A stretch of DNA of 64,000 nt from the NCBI RefSeq assembly GCF_015706575.1, contig NW_024037069.1, positions 32,881,315-32,945,314 on the forward strand, read 5' to 3'. A model generated the notes under the pieces. It did not search any database. It was given only the letters and a program-made list of their open reading frames with translations, and was not told the DNA's origin. The translations under genes and the position numbers were made by a program. Below, one piece after another: positions 46,468 through 59,097 of the stretch. How positions within the stretch are numbered: the stretch's first letter is position 1; each line of letters opens with the position of its first letter. Source of the stretch: Patiria miniata (Eukaryota > Echinodermata > Asteroidea > Valvatida > Asterinidae).

Positions 46468-47809
46468 ATAGTGACAAGCCAAGTCAAGGGTTATGGCCCA
46501 TTAAATGGTAACAGATATTTTTTTTCACTGGGGTTTTCACGGGGGCCCTATATTTGAATATGAAACTGAATATGACAACAGAATGGTTGCTTTGGTGATA
46601 TATTACGTTGTCATTGCCATTACAATGTATACGTTTTGTTTTCACTACTTTTAACAGCATATATGGCACCATAGCCCCCAAGAAGTATAGCACATATATA
46701 CGTTTGTCTGTACGGGCGTAGCTAGACGAAGCTGTGCTGCCGTACGTGTGGGTGTGTGCGTGTACAAACACTGCCTTGTGGGGTACCGGAACTATGGGAG
46801 GTACCCCACAAGGAATGCCCACCGACTTGCCAAGTTTTTCAAGAAATAGATATATGGATTTTACTCAAAAACTAGGAATTTCGAAGGTGGGTTGATCTGT
46901 CGCAAATGGAAGAGTTTTAGAAAAGGGATATTAAGTCCGAATTTCAGCCCAGGAAATTAACTATGGTTAAATAAGAGCATTTTGACACAAGTGTGCGACG
47001 TTTCAAAATTTTAGTACACGAGAACAAAGGAAGTACCCCACTTCTATGCCTATGTAAGCGTGTGTGTGGGTACGTGTGTAAACACCGGCAATCGTGGACG
47101 AAGGACAAAAGAATGTGGGCGCAAACAATACGTCCACGATTGACCGAACGTCCATGATCTCAAATCGTGTACAAAACCAATGAGAGCTGTCGCTATCCAG
47201 GGGGCAGGGGGACACTTCCCCCACCCCCACCCCCCTCCCCGGCGGATTTTTTGACACGTATTATTTTCAGCAATTATTTTAATAAAATGGTAAGAGAGTT
47301 CTGACATCAATCCACAAAATAAAACCCGCTCATACAACCATTACAAAGCGCCTTGAAAATGGGCATATAATTTGCATTATGCATAATAATGAGTTTTTTA
47401 GGGAGGGCAAGTGTCCGGAGAAAAAAACATTTCTACATTTCGGTAATGGTAATCCCCCCACCTACACCCCCTCCCTCCCCCCCCCCCCCTGCGGCACGAA
47501 AGTTTAAAGTCCGTTGACAAAATCCTGCATACGCCACTGTGGGCAACTTTGGTGAAAAGTTACTATACGCCCATGCATACCTCACGCCAGGGCAATATAT
47601 CATTCATTGTTTCTGTTATCAGTTTGCAGTTTCATTCCATATTTCATTATCAAGGATAACATGACATGCAAGTCAGTTATGTGATAGCCCAGAATTGGAC
47701 ATATTATTAGTTTTACAAGTAGATGATACTTTTATCATAACATTTGAGCCATCGTTACTTTGGCTCCCCCCCCCCCCCAGTCACGCCACTGTTCAGTGCC
47801 GCCTCGACT

Positions 47810-47918
47810 TATAAAAGCCGCGGATTCGTCCGCTTTCCAATATTCCGACCGTCGACAACTGAAAAGCCACATATATTTTTCCTCTTCCAAACCGACGTGG
47901 TCTCAAGAACAGCGTGAT
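47810..47918 (+). promoter_or_regulatory. Gene B' core promoter and 5'UTR exon
   Basis: TATAAAAG at 47,810-47,817, a first exon from about 47,840 to 47,918, then GTAAGT. It matches the left-arm promoter, so transcription of gene B' could still start. Confidence 0.65.
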
Positions 47919-47955
47919 GTAAGTGTTATTCGATTTTTAAACACCTCTGACTTTT

Positions 47956-48321
47956 AGGCCAAAAAAAAAAATCGGTCTCTGGTTAGACCAAAGTTCCTGA
48001 ATTGACGCGGGGACGCGGCTTTTTTTTTTCTTCTTCAAGCTTGGATTGTACAGACAAGGTGGGGTACTATGTTGCTTATTTTGGTGTCCTCATGTACATT
48101 GTTGTCCTCCATAATTTGCCTTGGTGCTCTCGATCATTTGCCTTGGTGCAATTTCCCATTCCTTGGTGCTCTTCGGTAAAAATAAAATGAGGAGGTGCAG
48201 CAATAGAGGGCGCTGTTGGGGCTACCGCGGAACATTTTAGAAAAAAAAGGAAAAGATTGACGCGCATGATTAAAATCGACGCGCGCGCAGACCAGCGACC
48301 GACTTATTTTTTTTTTGGCCT
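47956..48321. mobile_element. TA-flanked MITE R2, type a, copy 3
   Basis: Mirrored partner of 26,046-26,408, in the 5'UTR intron of gene B'. Confidence 0.75.
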
Positions 48322-48785
48322 TAAGATGTGTTTTAAAAAGCAAACCATTGATTATGCATTATCATCGCCCAACGTAGCATTCTGGTGAGAAACCCAAGTT
48401 TGTTTGATGATCCACATTTCAGCAAATTGTCTGCTTAAAACAATCGTCTGTTGCAGTTCAGACCATCAGGTAGGGTAGATTTGATAGCATGGAACACTGT
48501 GCCATACCTTTCCTCCTTAGGTTTACATTATAGTTATCATTACTTATATTGATAATTTCACAAATTTTCTTCGTTTCTTCACGATACTCGAATACACACA
48601 CGACTTGCTTCAAGCTCTTCTTGGTTTCATACCATTCGTGTTTAAAAGAGAAGGTTTGGCGAAATGTTTACTACTTCCGATGCCTTCTCTTTTTGTATAG
48701 TGCCTGCGCTTTAATGTATTTTTTTGTGATTTGTGAAGGTTGTGGCCAAACCAAGCTACTTAATCGTCTTGGTTTTGACAATTAG

Positions 48786-49026
48786 AGTCAAGATGAAGGC
48801 TTTTACCTGCTTGGTTCTTCTGGTGTGCCTGGGTGTCGTCTTGGGAGACGCAGCCAAGCGAGGTAATTTGTAAAAACGAAACAAAACCGGAGAAAATAGA
48901 ATTGGCATTGATGCAGCTAGATCGGGTCTTCTTTGATTGTTTCATAATCACGGTATTGAAAGTAGCATGTTGCCTCCGTCAGTCACAAGAGATAGCCTTT
49001 TCATTTTATTTCAGAGTCCCGTCAAG
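48786..49026 (+). pseudogene. Gene B' (altered copy of gene B)
   Basis: Coding exon 1 has ATG at 48,793 and a donor after 48,862. It encodes the same signal peptide with F18L and, just after it, AKR in place of AME. Exon 2 (49,015-49,026) is only 12 bp, because 39 bp present in the left copy are missing. The loss is bounded by short direct repeats (agtc), keeps the phase and removes most of the acidic spacer. The Ngaro-like element begins 154 bp downstream and separates these exons from any 3' exon by 10.3 kb. I call it a probable pseudogene, although promoter, signal peptide and splice sites are intact. Confidence 0.5.
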
Positions 49027-49180
49027 GTAAGATACCGTTGCCGCCATTTTCGCTGGTCTTTGTTTCATTAAGCAGTTCCTGGCCATACTATTCCTTGTTT
49101 GAATGTTTTGTGAAATGACCGCGGGTTTTTCCAGGTGGTATGTTGTTGGTTTTCGTTCATTAATGTTTTTCGTAAAACTA

Positions 49181-49238
49181 TTTGTACCGCTCTAAACGAT
49201 GAGGGCGACAGAGGAATCAAGTCATTCGTGATTCTAGC
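49181..49238 (+). repeat. Ngaro repeat A1
   Basis: 58 bp beginning TTTGTACCGCTC and ending GATTCTAGC; identical to A2 by eye. Confidence 0.9.
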
Positions 49239-49899
49239 AGCTCGCCAGCTGGGTGTCCTTGAGCTACGCTGGCGATTATTAGCGATTCCCTATCTTATGA
49301 TAAGTATAGGGGAATCGGGATAAGGAGAGCAATTTGGGGGAAATGCGATCGGGAGATCAGGGGTAGTTTATGGTTTTATGGCATTTTGGAGCGGTTTTGT
49401 CGAAGGAAATTAACGGTAAGACTGTTCTTGTTTATTGAATAGAAATGTGGGTTGATTAGCCAGGCCTGCTGGTACATGTACATGCATGGAGAAAATGTTC
49501 TTGTGTTTATAATATTGTGTCGCGGAGAGCTATGCTCCCCGAAAATAATAGTTGCCTTGTACGATTTTATCATCCTGTTTAGCACTTTTCAGGTCGTTGA
49601 AAGACCTTCCAACGGCCGTTGATAATCTTGCTGAGTGCGCATGGCTCACAATGTCGTTCAGAGGGCAGTCTGACGACGTTGCTGATGGCCATGATATGCA
49701 AATTATTGCTTCGTGAGAATGTTGTCTATTGTGAATCGGCGGGCCGTGAAGTGAGATTCGTTTGGGTGCGATCGCAACGTGCTTGAATGAACCGTTTGGC
49801 GTTTGAGGAATGCCCACGGTCAGTGTTTCGGTGCGCAGTACATTTTGGATTTTCCGAACCCTATAGTGCGATTTCAATTTCAGTTCTCTCAATCAAGAC

Positions 49900-50868
49900 A
49901 TGGATATCACGTACGATATAGTGGAGGTAAGGTAGCCCATCATTTCATTTACACAAAACACCCAGAATAAATCTTACGTTTCAAATTATTAAATAAATGC
50001 TGGAATGCAAGGGATCTTAAATAAATAAATGATGCACTAGTTGAACACTGCATGAACAATAAATCGTACAACGCGGATAATAACGGGGTTTGTTCGGTCC
50101 CGGCCAATACACATCAGGGGATCGATGTTTTGAGATTAAATAATAATAATAATAAAGAATAAGAAATTATGTTCTTCAGGTGTCTATTTTATCGGCAGGC
50201 AGAATGAAAGCCTTTGGCCAGGGGTCCTCATTTATCTATATAATTTCAGCTGCATGTAGGCAGGCCTACGTAGAATGCTTCAACCTTTCAGTTAACAATC
50301 AAATTGTTTTAGTCCGTGATATTAGGTTCGCGCTGGCAGCATTAAGCCGGCGCTCCGCATCATTTATATTCGTGCTTTAGATCGACTGAACTCTAAGTGG
50401 CGGCATTGGTGTTCTCAATTTAATGTTCAAACGCCTTTTATTTTGCAGGAGAAACCCGACGCCTACGAAGGCGTAGAAACCCAGGCAAGTCCCGCATTTA
50501 AAGGGCTCTGTGTGGCGTTCAAGATCTCGGCCAAGTATTTTGAAGACATGATTAAAGACGGCTGGGAAGATGTGGACCAGTTGTTAGGTCTAGATAGGGC
50601 GTGGTCAGACCACATTTTGGCCCTTGCCCCTAATGGAGGTCAGCGGCGAAATTTTGAGCGACTGATGGCACGTGTGGAGGCGGGCCCACTGGCCGAACAG
50701 GCGGTCGGAAGGCTTTCCAAGCAGCAGAAACGCCAACAGCAGGGAGAGCAGAACAAGGCGGCTGACGCGCTGCCAGCGAAAGATGCCGGTGCCGCAACAT
50801 GTCCTGGTCCCAGTGATGCAACGGATGACGCTGTCGATCAGAAGACGACTCCTAGCCCGGTGCCACAG
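49900..50868 (+). CDS. Ngaro Gag-like N-terminal segment
   Basis: The main open part (about 50,449-50,868) encodes a globular-looking segment with DMIKDGWEDVDQLL and a glutamine- and alanine-rich tail. It is bracketed by splice-like AG and GT signals, and a short ATG-initiated segment near 49,900 also ends at a GTAAG. Introns have, as I recall, been described in tyrosine-recombinase retroelements. The Gag assignment rests on position and on the zinc knuckle further on. Confidence 0.5.
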
Positions 50869-51129
50869 GTGAATAAGATTGGAAGTGTATTGTATTTATA
50901 AACTTGTTTGCATTTCATTGTATATTCGTTCCCTTAAAAAATTGTGGGCAAGGTATAGTTATATGATGTTTGGATATTGGGGCGTAGGCGGCGGAACCGT
51001 CGAAGTAAAACGTTTTCAAAGTATTAAGGACCCAAGGTTTGTACATTTCCGGTGGAGCAGATCGTTTGATGGAATAAAGTCAGCATTAGTTGCAGATGGC
51101 ACAAAGAAATGTTCGTTCCTTTTGAGCTA

Positions 51130-52640
51130 AGATTGTGAGCCCGAAGTTGGACCTAGGGCGCATGAACAAGGTCCCAAGAAAATATAGGTTTGGATCTGAG
51201 GTTGGACCTCGAAGCGAGATGTATGGTAGGGTTTATGAGAAATATCTTGGGTTCTATGATTATGGAGCCAGAAGTAAACCACAAAGTGGAATTAAAATCG
51301 AAGACTTAATTGGGAAAAGATTATTTGAATCCGAGGTTGGACCTTGAGATGCACTCGGGATTTGGAATTTAGTTTTGGATACGAGGTTGGACCTCGAGGT
51401 GAGACGTATGGTAAAGGTCTCGAGGAACTCCATTATGTAGCCAAATTTGAACCGCAAAGTGGATTTGAAATCAAATGCTTAATCGGGAAAGGTTTGAATC
51501 CGAGGTTGTACCTTGAAATGCACATGGGTAGGACCCCACGAGAAATTGGATTTTAGAGGTTCGACCTCGTGGTGAGACGTATGCTAAAAGTTTCAAGGAA
51601 TTCCATATTATGTAGCCAAATTTGAACCACAAAGTGAATTTTAAATCCAATTCTAAATTGAGGAAAAGTTTTTGGATCCGAGGTGGGACCTTGAGTTGCA
51701 CTTGGGGTAGGACCCACAATAAATTGGATTTTAGTTTTGGATCCGAGGTTCGACCTCGAGGTGAGACGCATGATAGGGGTTTCGAGGAATTCCATTATAA
51801 GTAGCGAAATTGGAACCGCAAAGGGGATTTGGCATCCAATACTTAATTGGGAAAAGGTTATTTTAATCCGGGGTTAGACCTTGAGAAGCACTTGGGTAGG
51901 ATCCCCCGAAAATCGGATTATAGTTTTGGATCCGAGGTTGGACTTCGAGATGCGCCTGGGGTAGGACCCACGAGAAATCGGGCGTTGGTTTTGGGTCTGA
52001 GGTTGGACCTCGAGGTGAGATGGGGCAGGACCCCTGAGATATTGGATGTAAATTATATAAAATCCGCAGACGCCTTGTTGGGGTTCATTTAAGGTTATGT
52101 AGTATTTCAACATACCTTTCAGAAAATTAAATTTAGGGTTCAATTCAGAGGTTGAATCCAGAGGTGAGAAGGGGCTGGGTTCCCTGAAGAGAGCGTATAG
52201 TTTAAGCGTTATAGGTTTCGATCCAGAAGTCGGGCGTTGAGATGGAAAGGGGCAAGATTCCCCGAGAGAAGTCTGATAACATTTTATTTCGGTGTCGTTT
52301 CAAAGGTTAGGCCTTGAGGTGATAAGGGGCAGGGTTTCCAGGTAGAAATGTAAAAAATTAAATTTAAGTTAATTCAGAGATTGGGCCTTAAGAACCATAG
52401 AAAGGAAATTCTGGGAAATAATGTTGATAAATTGAAGTATTTGGAGTCAGGTTGGATCTTGAGATAATAAGGAACAGGATTCATTGAGGAAAAGCTGATA
52501 AGTTATTTATTTCTGAGGGCGAACCTCCAAAGGTTCATTGGAAATTGGACATGCAGGGGGACAAGGTACCGAAAGTTCGAGCCGAGGCTGGGCCTCAATG
52601 CACATTGGGATAGCATCCCATTCCAACTTTGATTCAGGGT
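51130..52640 (+). repeat. Degenerate tandem repeat inside the Ngaro element
   Basis: The words 'ggttggacctcgag' and 'ttttggatccgagg' recur many times at irregular spacing of about 60-190 bp. The block lies in the stretch between the two Gag-like segments, most likely intronic or untranslated. Confidence 0.8.
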
Positions 52641-52790
52641 CCTGATCCGAATTGAGAGGACCAAGATAGCATTATTTGATCTCGGGTCATTATTTGATCT
52701 CTGAGGCGCCGCAGAGCAAACCTTATATCTAATTTTAAATATTTAAGCAATTTTAGACCGAGTTTTGACCTCAATGTACAACGGAACGTC

Positions 52791-52831
<41 letters not shown>

Positions 52832-53350
52832 TATATATAAAATAAAATAAAATTATAATAATATGGATATGGTAAAGGATAGGCCACTTAAGTCAGCATT
52901 CCCGCAGACAAGATGTTAACCAAAGTTTGCCGAGAATTTTATAGTCCAGTTAGGTTTGTTAGAGCAGATAACGACAATATATAGCAGTAAAATAACAATG
53001 ATACTGAGATCAAAAAAGATTGAATAGATCTGAGCTTTATTAAAGTAGAGAATGGTTATTTATTTTGCTGCGGGCAAAATACGTCAATGGTAGCTAGCTA
53101 GCTATAATTATAGAGAAACATGATTGACCAGAGCTATATTTGGAATCGAGGTTGGACCTCCAACAGGCTAGAGGTGGCAGGGCCACGAGAGAAAGCTCAG
53201 GAAACCCAGTGTGATCCGAGCTTAGTCCATGGGATATTAATCCGTGATCATGATATAGAGTAGATACCAGTTTGGGCACATCAATGATGGCATATTTCTA
53301 CTCTGCATTTTGGCCTGTGAGTTGCATGTTCGGCGTTCGTTTGTTTATAT
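52641..53350 (+). other. A-rich stretch of Ngaro interior
   Basis: It holds a poly-A/TA run at about 52,795-52,850 and no coding signal. Probably part of the putative intron. Confidence 0.5.
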
Positions 53351-53359
53351 ATGATGCAG

Positions 53360-53872
53360 GCGAAATCCGCTTTTGAGGTCCACAAGCCAAGGCGACTGGA
53401 GCTTTTGAAGGCCTGCGCGGAGACTGGCTATGACCGCAATGTAGCATACGTGATGTCACTACTAAGGAAGTACGTGGATGAGTTTGCACCACTGTCCTCC
53501 GACGACATTAAAGAAAAACAGATGTACGTGAATCTACTCACCGAGTGCACGAAACATGTAGAAGCTAAGGTACAGGGTATCGCCATGTATATCTACAAGT
53601 CGATTACGGGCGAGGATTCCGACAAGCGTTTGCGATTCGCTCGCAAGCATTTAGGTTTGGCCGCTCCTCCTGCCGATAATAAAGCGCGGGTGGGGCCACA
53701 AGGTGGCGTTGCCAGGCCATGGCGGCAGAGCTTTCGGCCCCGATGGAATCCACAGCAAGGTCAACGTGGCTGGGGTTTTCGCAGTAGTTTAGGGGCAGCT
53801 AAGCAGGCAGGTGCGTGCTTTCGCTGCCAAAAGCGGGGACACATGGCCCGCGACTGCAAAGAGATTTTGTAG
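53360..53872 (+). CDS. Ngaro Gag-like segment with CCHC zinc knuckle
   Basis: It follows a splice-acceptor-like 'tgatgcag'. The middle is helical and charged, followed by an R/Q/G-rich region. The C-terminus holds CFRCQKRGHMARDC, a canonical CCHC knuckle that binds nucleic acid in Gag proteins. Confidence 0.7.
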   Translation, partial: AKSAFEVHKPRRLELLKACAETGYDRNVAYVMSLLRKYVDEFAPLSSDDIKEKQMYVNLLTECTKHVEAKVQGIAMYIYKSITGEDSDKRLRFARKHLGLAAPPADNKARVGPQGGVARPWRQSFRPRWNPQQGQRGWGFRSSLGAAKQAGACFRCQKRGHMARDCKEIL

Positions 53873-54277
53873 GAAATGCCGAGGGCGAGGCGAGTGCAGA
53901 TGGTCAGGGTTAATGACAATATCAAGTTTACTGAGGATTAATTGAAAATAAATGCTGGCAGATGCAGCACGTGGACATTTTGATGGTCAGTGATGGGTGC
54001 TATACCACTTGATGGTTAAAGCATTTGATGGTATCCAATTTAAATGGTCCTCTCTTAGTGTATACCCTTGGATATTTGAATATTGTCAGAGTATGACATT
54101 TACTAAATATGTACGTTAACATAAAGAATCATGAGTGTAATAATATGTGGATTTGTTTGGCCTTAATTGATAGCCATGAGAATAAATATTGGAATAAAAA
54201 CAGGGTTCGCAGTTGAAGAGCTAGAGAGACGCAAAATTGTAATTTGCGAGAGTTTTTTCCTTCTGGTGCTCCTCTCC

Positions 54278-54315
<38 letters not shown>

Positions 54316-54387
54316 GTTATACATATATATACAATTAATATATATATGTGTATCTTAGAAATTTTCGTACCATTTTATTAGGAACTT

Positions 54388-57295
54388 TTGCGCTACCGGA
54401 GAGTGCTGGAGAGTCACTCATGGGAGAGATCTTCTATTCGGTGTTTTGACCCCTTCGCGGCCCAGGCAGCAAAGCGAGAGAGGGAAGTCCTCAGTTGGGG
54501 GGACATATCTGGAAAACCCGTAAGTTCCCCTATGGCATGTGCACCAGACCCGCTGGATGTCATCTCAGGCAGAGTCTTGCCAGATATGCAAGCACTGCGG
54601 TTTCGAGACCCAGACTTTTTTGTAGCTGGATCACTGAATGTGAACCCGGGACTTTGGGACGGGGTTCTTGAAGAGTCGGCGGATGGTCCGGTCGTATCTA
54701 AATGGCTGCGACAAGGGGTGGATGTTTTTGATTTTTTCCAGCCTTTCAAAGGAGAATATCGAGGCAGAAAATTCGACTCTGACGTGCCCCCACAGATGTA
54801 TTTCGCAAATGCTCCGTCGTGTCGCAAGTTCGTTCCCTTCATCAATGAGACTTTGACCAAGAGACTTATAGAAGGCTCCGTGGAGCTTTTGGGGAAAACA
54901 TGCGAAGTTCAGCCGCCAAGATGTGTGAATGCTTTAGCCATAGAACCCAAAAAGCCAAGACTTGTTTTGTCGATGAAGGGACCAAATCTTTGGTGTAAAG
55001 ACACGCCTTTTAGATTAGTTCCCTTGGGCGAAATTGCGAAATCCATTAACAGAAATGGCTTCTTTTCAGCTACCGATGACGCACAGGGCTACAAGCAAAT
55101 ACTTTTGTCGGAAGCGTCTAAGACCTTCTGTGGCTTTGAGTGGGCTGGCTACTATTTTGTAGACACGACCTTACCATTTGGCTTTAAAAACAGCGCATTC
55201 ATTTACACGACTATTGGTTCGTGCCTGTCAACATGGCTAAAGAACCGGGGTATCCATACCGAGGTTTGGATTGATGACCGTTTTATAGGCGAGTGTTCGG
55301 GCTCATCGGCAACACCTAAATAGGTTATCTGACATTCTCAATATGGGTCGTTTCTCCTTTGTTTCCCTTTCTAATTTGTTCGTGTCACAGTGCCCAGAAA
55401 TCGAGTGTGCGTCAGATAACGGGGCTTTCGACAGGGCTCTGAGGTCGCTTTACGTGGTTTGCTACATGAAATCACATTTGGGGTTTTTCATCAACATGGA
55501 GAAAAGCCATCTGCAGCCATCCTCTAGAATGATCCATCTGGGTCTGGGGATCTGTTCAAAATCCTTGTCTTTCTGGATTCCAGAGAAGAAAAAGATATCA
55601 TTTGCCGAAGTAAGAGAGAATATCCTATTGGCAGACCAGGTTGTTTTAAAGCAGCTTCAACGCTTTGTCGGAAAATGCCAAAGCTTCACGTTGGTATTTC
55701 CAGCGGCATCCTTGTTCGTAAGAGAGTGTTGCACATTTATGTCAAGTTTAGACGACGTTTCCCCCACATCTCTTACACAAGAAGTGAGAGCCGAGATCCT
55801 TTTCTGGCGTTTTATAGATTCATTCTCGCAACCCATACCTTGGAAAAAGGAGCACCATGTATCAGTGGCTCTGAGTTCGGACGCGTCTGGTTTTCGTTGG
55901 GGAGGAGTTTTGGTCGGTCCGTCAGGAAACACGAGTTTTGGAGATTACTGGCCTCAAGATATTCTAGCTGTGGAAGACATATGCTGCAAAGAGGCATTGG
56001 CTTTGTATTTTGTCTTGCAGTCGGTCTTAGACTCATTGTGGGATAGACGTGTGGACGTAACCGTTGATGCATTAGCTCTCTTCGATGTTTGGAACAGGCG
56101 CAGAGCGAAGTCGACAGCTTTGGCAAGGGTTTTAAAGTTGATTTTCGCCCTTACTTTAGAGGCTAACTTCACGCTGCAGTTGAGATGGGTCCCTTCCAAG
56201 CAAAATCCAGCGGATGCCCCGTCAAGAGAGGTGTCTAAGGCAGATGCTCGATTATCCCAGTCAATCTGGAAGCTTCTTCAGAGAGAGTTGGGTGGACCTC
56301 GAGGCTTCACATTTGACTTGATGGCACTTCCTTCAAATGTGCCGAGTGGGTTAGACGGGTCTGCACTAAAATTCTACTCAAGGGATCCGGCACCTGGATC
56401 GTCGGGGGTAAATGTCTTTGCCCAGCAGTGCCCGGTGGGCGAAGAGCTTTATGTATTCCCACCTTTTGTTCTGATAGCTTCACTCATTCGACTGTTCCAG
56501 GAATGGGGAAATGTGAAGGTAACGATGGTTGTACCGAAGCACCCTCACCCGAAGCCATGGTGGCCAAGTCTGCTTTCTTATGCACGCCAGTCAGTTCGTC
56601 TGTCAGAGGAAGGACAGATGGGGGTCATTGAGTATCCATCAGCTAATGGTTACACGCCGAATAAGAAGGGTCTGCCCTTTCAGCTTTGGGCCTTTGAATG
56701 TTTCTTTCCTCACTGCGGTAAACATATGAAGGAAAATCCGCTGCCCAAGCAAAGGAAGGTCCTTCTCATGTCAGATTCCATGTTTAAAGGCTTGAAAGGA
56801 TTCAGTTGGCCCTTGAGCCTAGATGTGCAGCTGGTCACAAGAGGGGGTCATAATATCTCATCATTGTGTAGAGCAGCAGCCACCTCTTGTCGACGACATG
56901 CACAGGATGCAGTGGTTTTACATGGGGGCATCAATGATTTCAGCAGATTGGCAGATTGTCAGGAGGGGGTTCAAGAGGTCATAAGAGTGTTCAGGGCAGC
57001 TGCCGTTCGGCTTCGGGCCGAGTTTCCCGATTGCGCTTTCATCCTGTCATCGGTCTGTCAAACCAGGCTGGTGAAAGTAAACCGTTCGGTAGCCGTAGTT
57101 AACGAAGCCCTAAGAGCCATATGTAATGAGGCCGGCTGGACTTTCCTCTCCAATGATTACATTATGCAAGAGGATCTGAGGGACGATGTCCATCTGTCTT
57201 GGTGGGGCAGTCTAAAGCTTCATCGTAGGTTGCAGATGGTTTTAAGGTCAGCTCTGCACCTGCGCACTGGTCCCGACATAGCTTGTTTCCGATAG
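54388..57295 (+). CDS. Ngaro pol region: RT, RNase H and SGNH hydrolase
   Basis: RT motifs seen include FSATDDAQGYKQ, LPFGFKNSAF and VWIDDRF. RNase H motifs include SSDASGFRWGG, KEALALYFVL and NPADAPSR. The C-terminal third carries SGNH hydrolase blocks: SDSMFKG, LHGGINDFS and DDVHLSWWG. SGNH hydrolases cleave esters; a role for this domain in the element's cycle is not known to me. About one apparent break is present. Confidence 0.8.
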
Positions 57296-57364
57296 AACAA
57301 CAGAACATCGATCGTAAACAAATTTACATCTTCTTTTTCAAAGCGTGACGGGGTACTGGCGAGG

Positions 57365-58576
57365 TTGAAGACGCTAGATGGCCTTTTGGATGGGCGGGCA
57401 TACGAAAAGCAGAAAAGTAAGCTGGTGGCATCACTCGAAGAGTTTATCCAGAAACACCACGGCGAAGGATACCACCCAGAGGGAGTCGACTTACACTCAG
57501 CTACGCCCCTGGATATTGTCGCCTTCCTAGTGGACAAGGATTCTAAAGGGAGAACACAAGTCCACACCGTTGGATGTGAAAACTTGGGCAAGCATGGCTT
57601 CTTCCCTTGTGAATGCCCTCGTCATTTAGCAGCCGGAACTGTGGACTCTTACATTGGCCAGCTCAGGGGATATTACAATTCTGTAGGCAGAACCGAGATT
57701 TGGCGCTCAGGCTCGTTATGGGGTAACCCTTGCATATCACAGCGGGTTCAAAGATATCTACGGGCTATTCGACTGGAACAGGCCGAGGCACACGTCACAC
57801 CAAGGCAAGCCGTCCCAATATTCTCAGATAAGTTACGCTGGTTGGCGACAGAAATAAAGAGGCGTTTGTCATCCCGAGAATGTAGCAGCTCTCCATTCAT
57901 TCAGAGATACATATTGCAGAGAGATTTAGCTTTCTTTTTATGTCTTTGGTGGGCTGGTGACAGGGCAGGCGACTTAGGCAGGACCATGACATGCGAGATT
58001 TCGAGAATAGAGGGCGGCGACCTTCTCTTCAACCACACCGTAGGGAAAACGATTAGAGAGTCCTCTTCTTCGCTTATTGTCATTCCAAAGCTGGAGGGTC
58101 AAACAGATCTGGACCCAGCCGGGGCAGTTAACAGTTTGGTGGAACTGGCAAGGTCAAACGGTTACAGCCTTACAGATGGTTTTCTCTTTCGGCCTTCAAC
58201 ACAGGACCACAGGTATCTTGTCAACAAGCCTTTCGTAGGTGCCGCTCCCAACGTGCGTTTGCAGGCCTACTTTTCCTCTTCATCAGATCCAGACGATAGC
58301 CGGCTGAGGGCCCATGGAAACCGAGCAGGGGTGGCAGCCACCTTACGTCTCCTTGGAGCTTCAGAGGAGCAGGTCATGGATCACTGCAGATGGGCTTCCA
58401 GGAAAACCTATAAGCACTACACAGAGTTGGAAAAGATAACCAGGCGTAAACAAACAGTACAGGCACTGCGTGATGCTGTCAGTAAGGATCAGGGTCAGCA
58501 ATCTTCAGCTGATCTAGCGGGATGTTTTTTCAGAGGACTTAACTCAGGCTTCAAGGTTCAGCGAGCATTTCCATAG
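57365..58576 (+). CDS. Ngaro tyrosine recombinase
   Basis: A 403-codon frame whose second half shows the catalytic pattern of tyrosine recombinases: an arginine in AGDRAGDLG, H-x-x-R in HGNRAG, and the final block HCRWASRKTYKHYTEL with the tyrosine. The enzyme integrates a circular DNA copy by site-specific recombination, which agrees with the absence of a target duplication. Confidence 0.85.
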   Translation: MKTLDGLLDGRAYEKQKSKLVASLEEFIQKHHGEGYHPEGVDLHSATPLDIVAFLVDKDSKGRTQVHTVGCENLGKHGFFPCECPRHLAAGTVDSYIGQLRGYYNSVGRTEIWRSGSLWGNPCISQRVQRYLRAIRLEQAEAHVTPRQAVPIFSDKLRWLATEIKRRLSSRECSSSPFIQRYILQRDLAFFLCLWWAGDRAGDLGRTMTCEISRIEGGDLLFNHTVGKTIRESSSSLIVIPKLEGQTDLDPAGAVNSLVELARSNGYSLTDGFLFRPSTQDHRYLVNKPFVGAAPNVRLQAYFSSSSDPDDSRLRAHGNRAGVAATLRLLGASEEQVMDHCRWASRKTYKHYTELEKITRRKQTVQALRDAVSKDQGQQSSADLAGCFFRGLNSGFKVQRAFP

Positions 58577-59097
58577 ATTTCAGATTTTATAGGCCTACTG
58601 TTGGATCTGCTTGTAGCATTGGGCTTTAAGCCTTAGTTCAGTGCTTTCCTATGGAAAGAAAGAGGAAAATATTAAGAAGAGCATGAATAGGAACAGCACA
58701 TAAGATGCTTGGTGGGGGACAGGCTTCTTAGTTAAGGTGTACTACTCCATTATAAGGTCTTAATCAAGTCATAATTATAATCATATTCATGTGTAGTAAT
58801 TTTAAAATTGGCAAAGATCATCTGCAAAATGGCAACTTTTGAATGCAAGAGGCGGTGTATCAAGTTTGACAGGTTACGTGACATAATTATTTGAGAATGC
58901 ATGCATAACAAAGAAAAGGGTACTCTTTTGTTTTATAATTAAAATACACAAATGAATATCAATTAGCAGCATTGGTCCTCGTTTTTCCTTAAGGGTGGGG
59001 CAGGTTTTAGGGTAAGAGTTGGGATTAGAGATGGGTGGATGATGAAATGGTGAGTATGAATGGTTTGAGGGCTGGAACTCGGTAGGGGGTTTCGGAA
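58577..59097 (+). other. Ngaro 3' untranslated interior
   Basis: Non-coding sequence between the recombinase and B1. No feature recognised. Confidence 0.5.

Noticed and set aside
46038-46477. Open frames of 75-90 codons in the foldback MITE
   Set aside because: The same peptide appears on both strands because the element is a palindrome. It is a shadow of structure.
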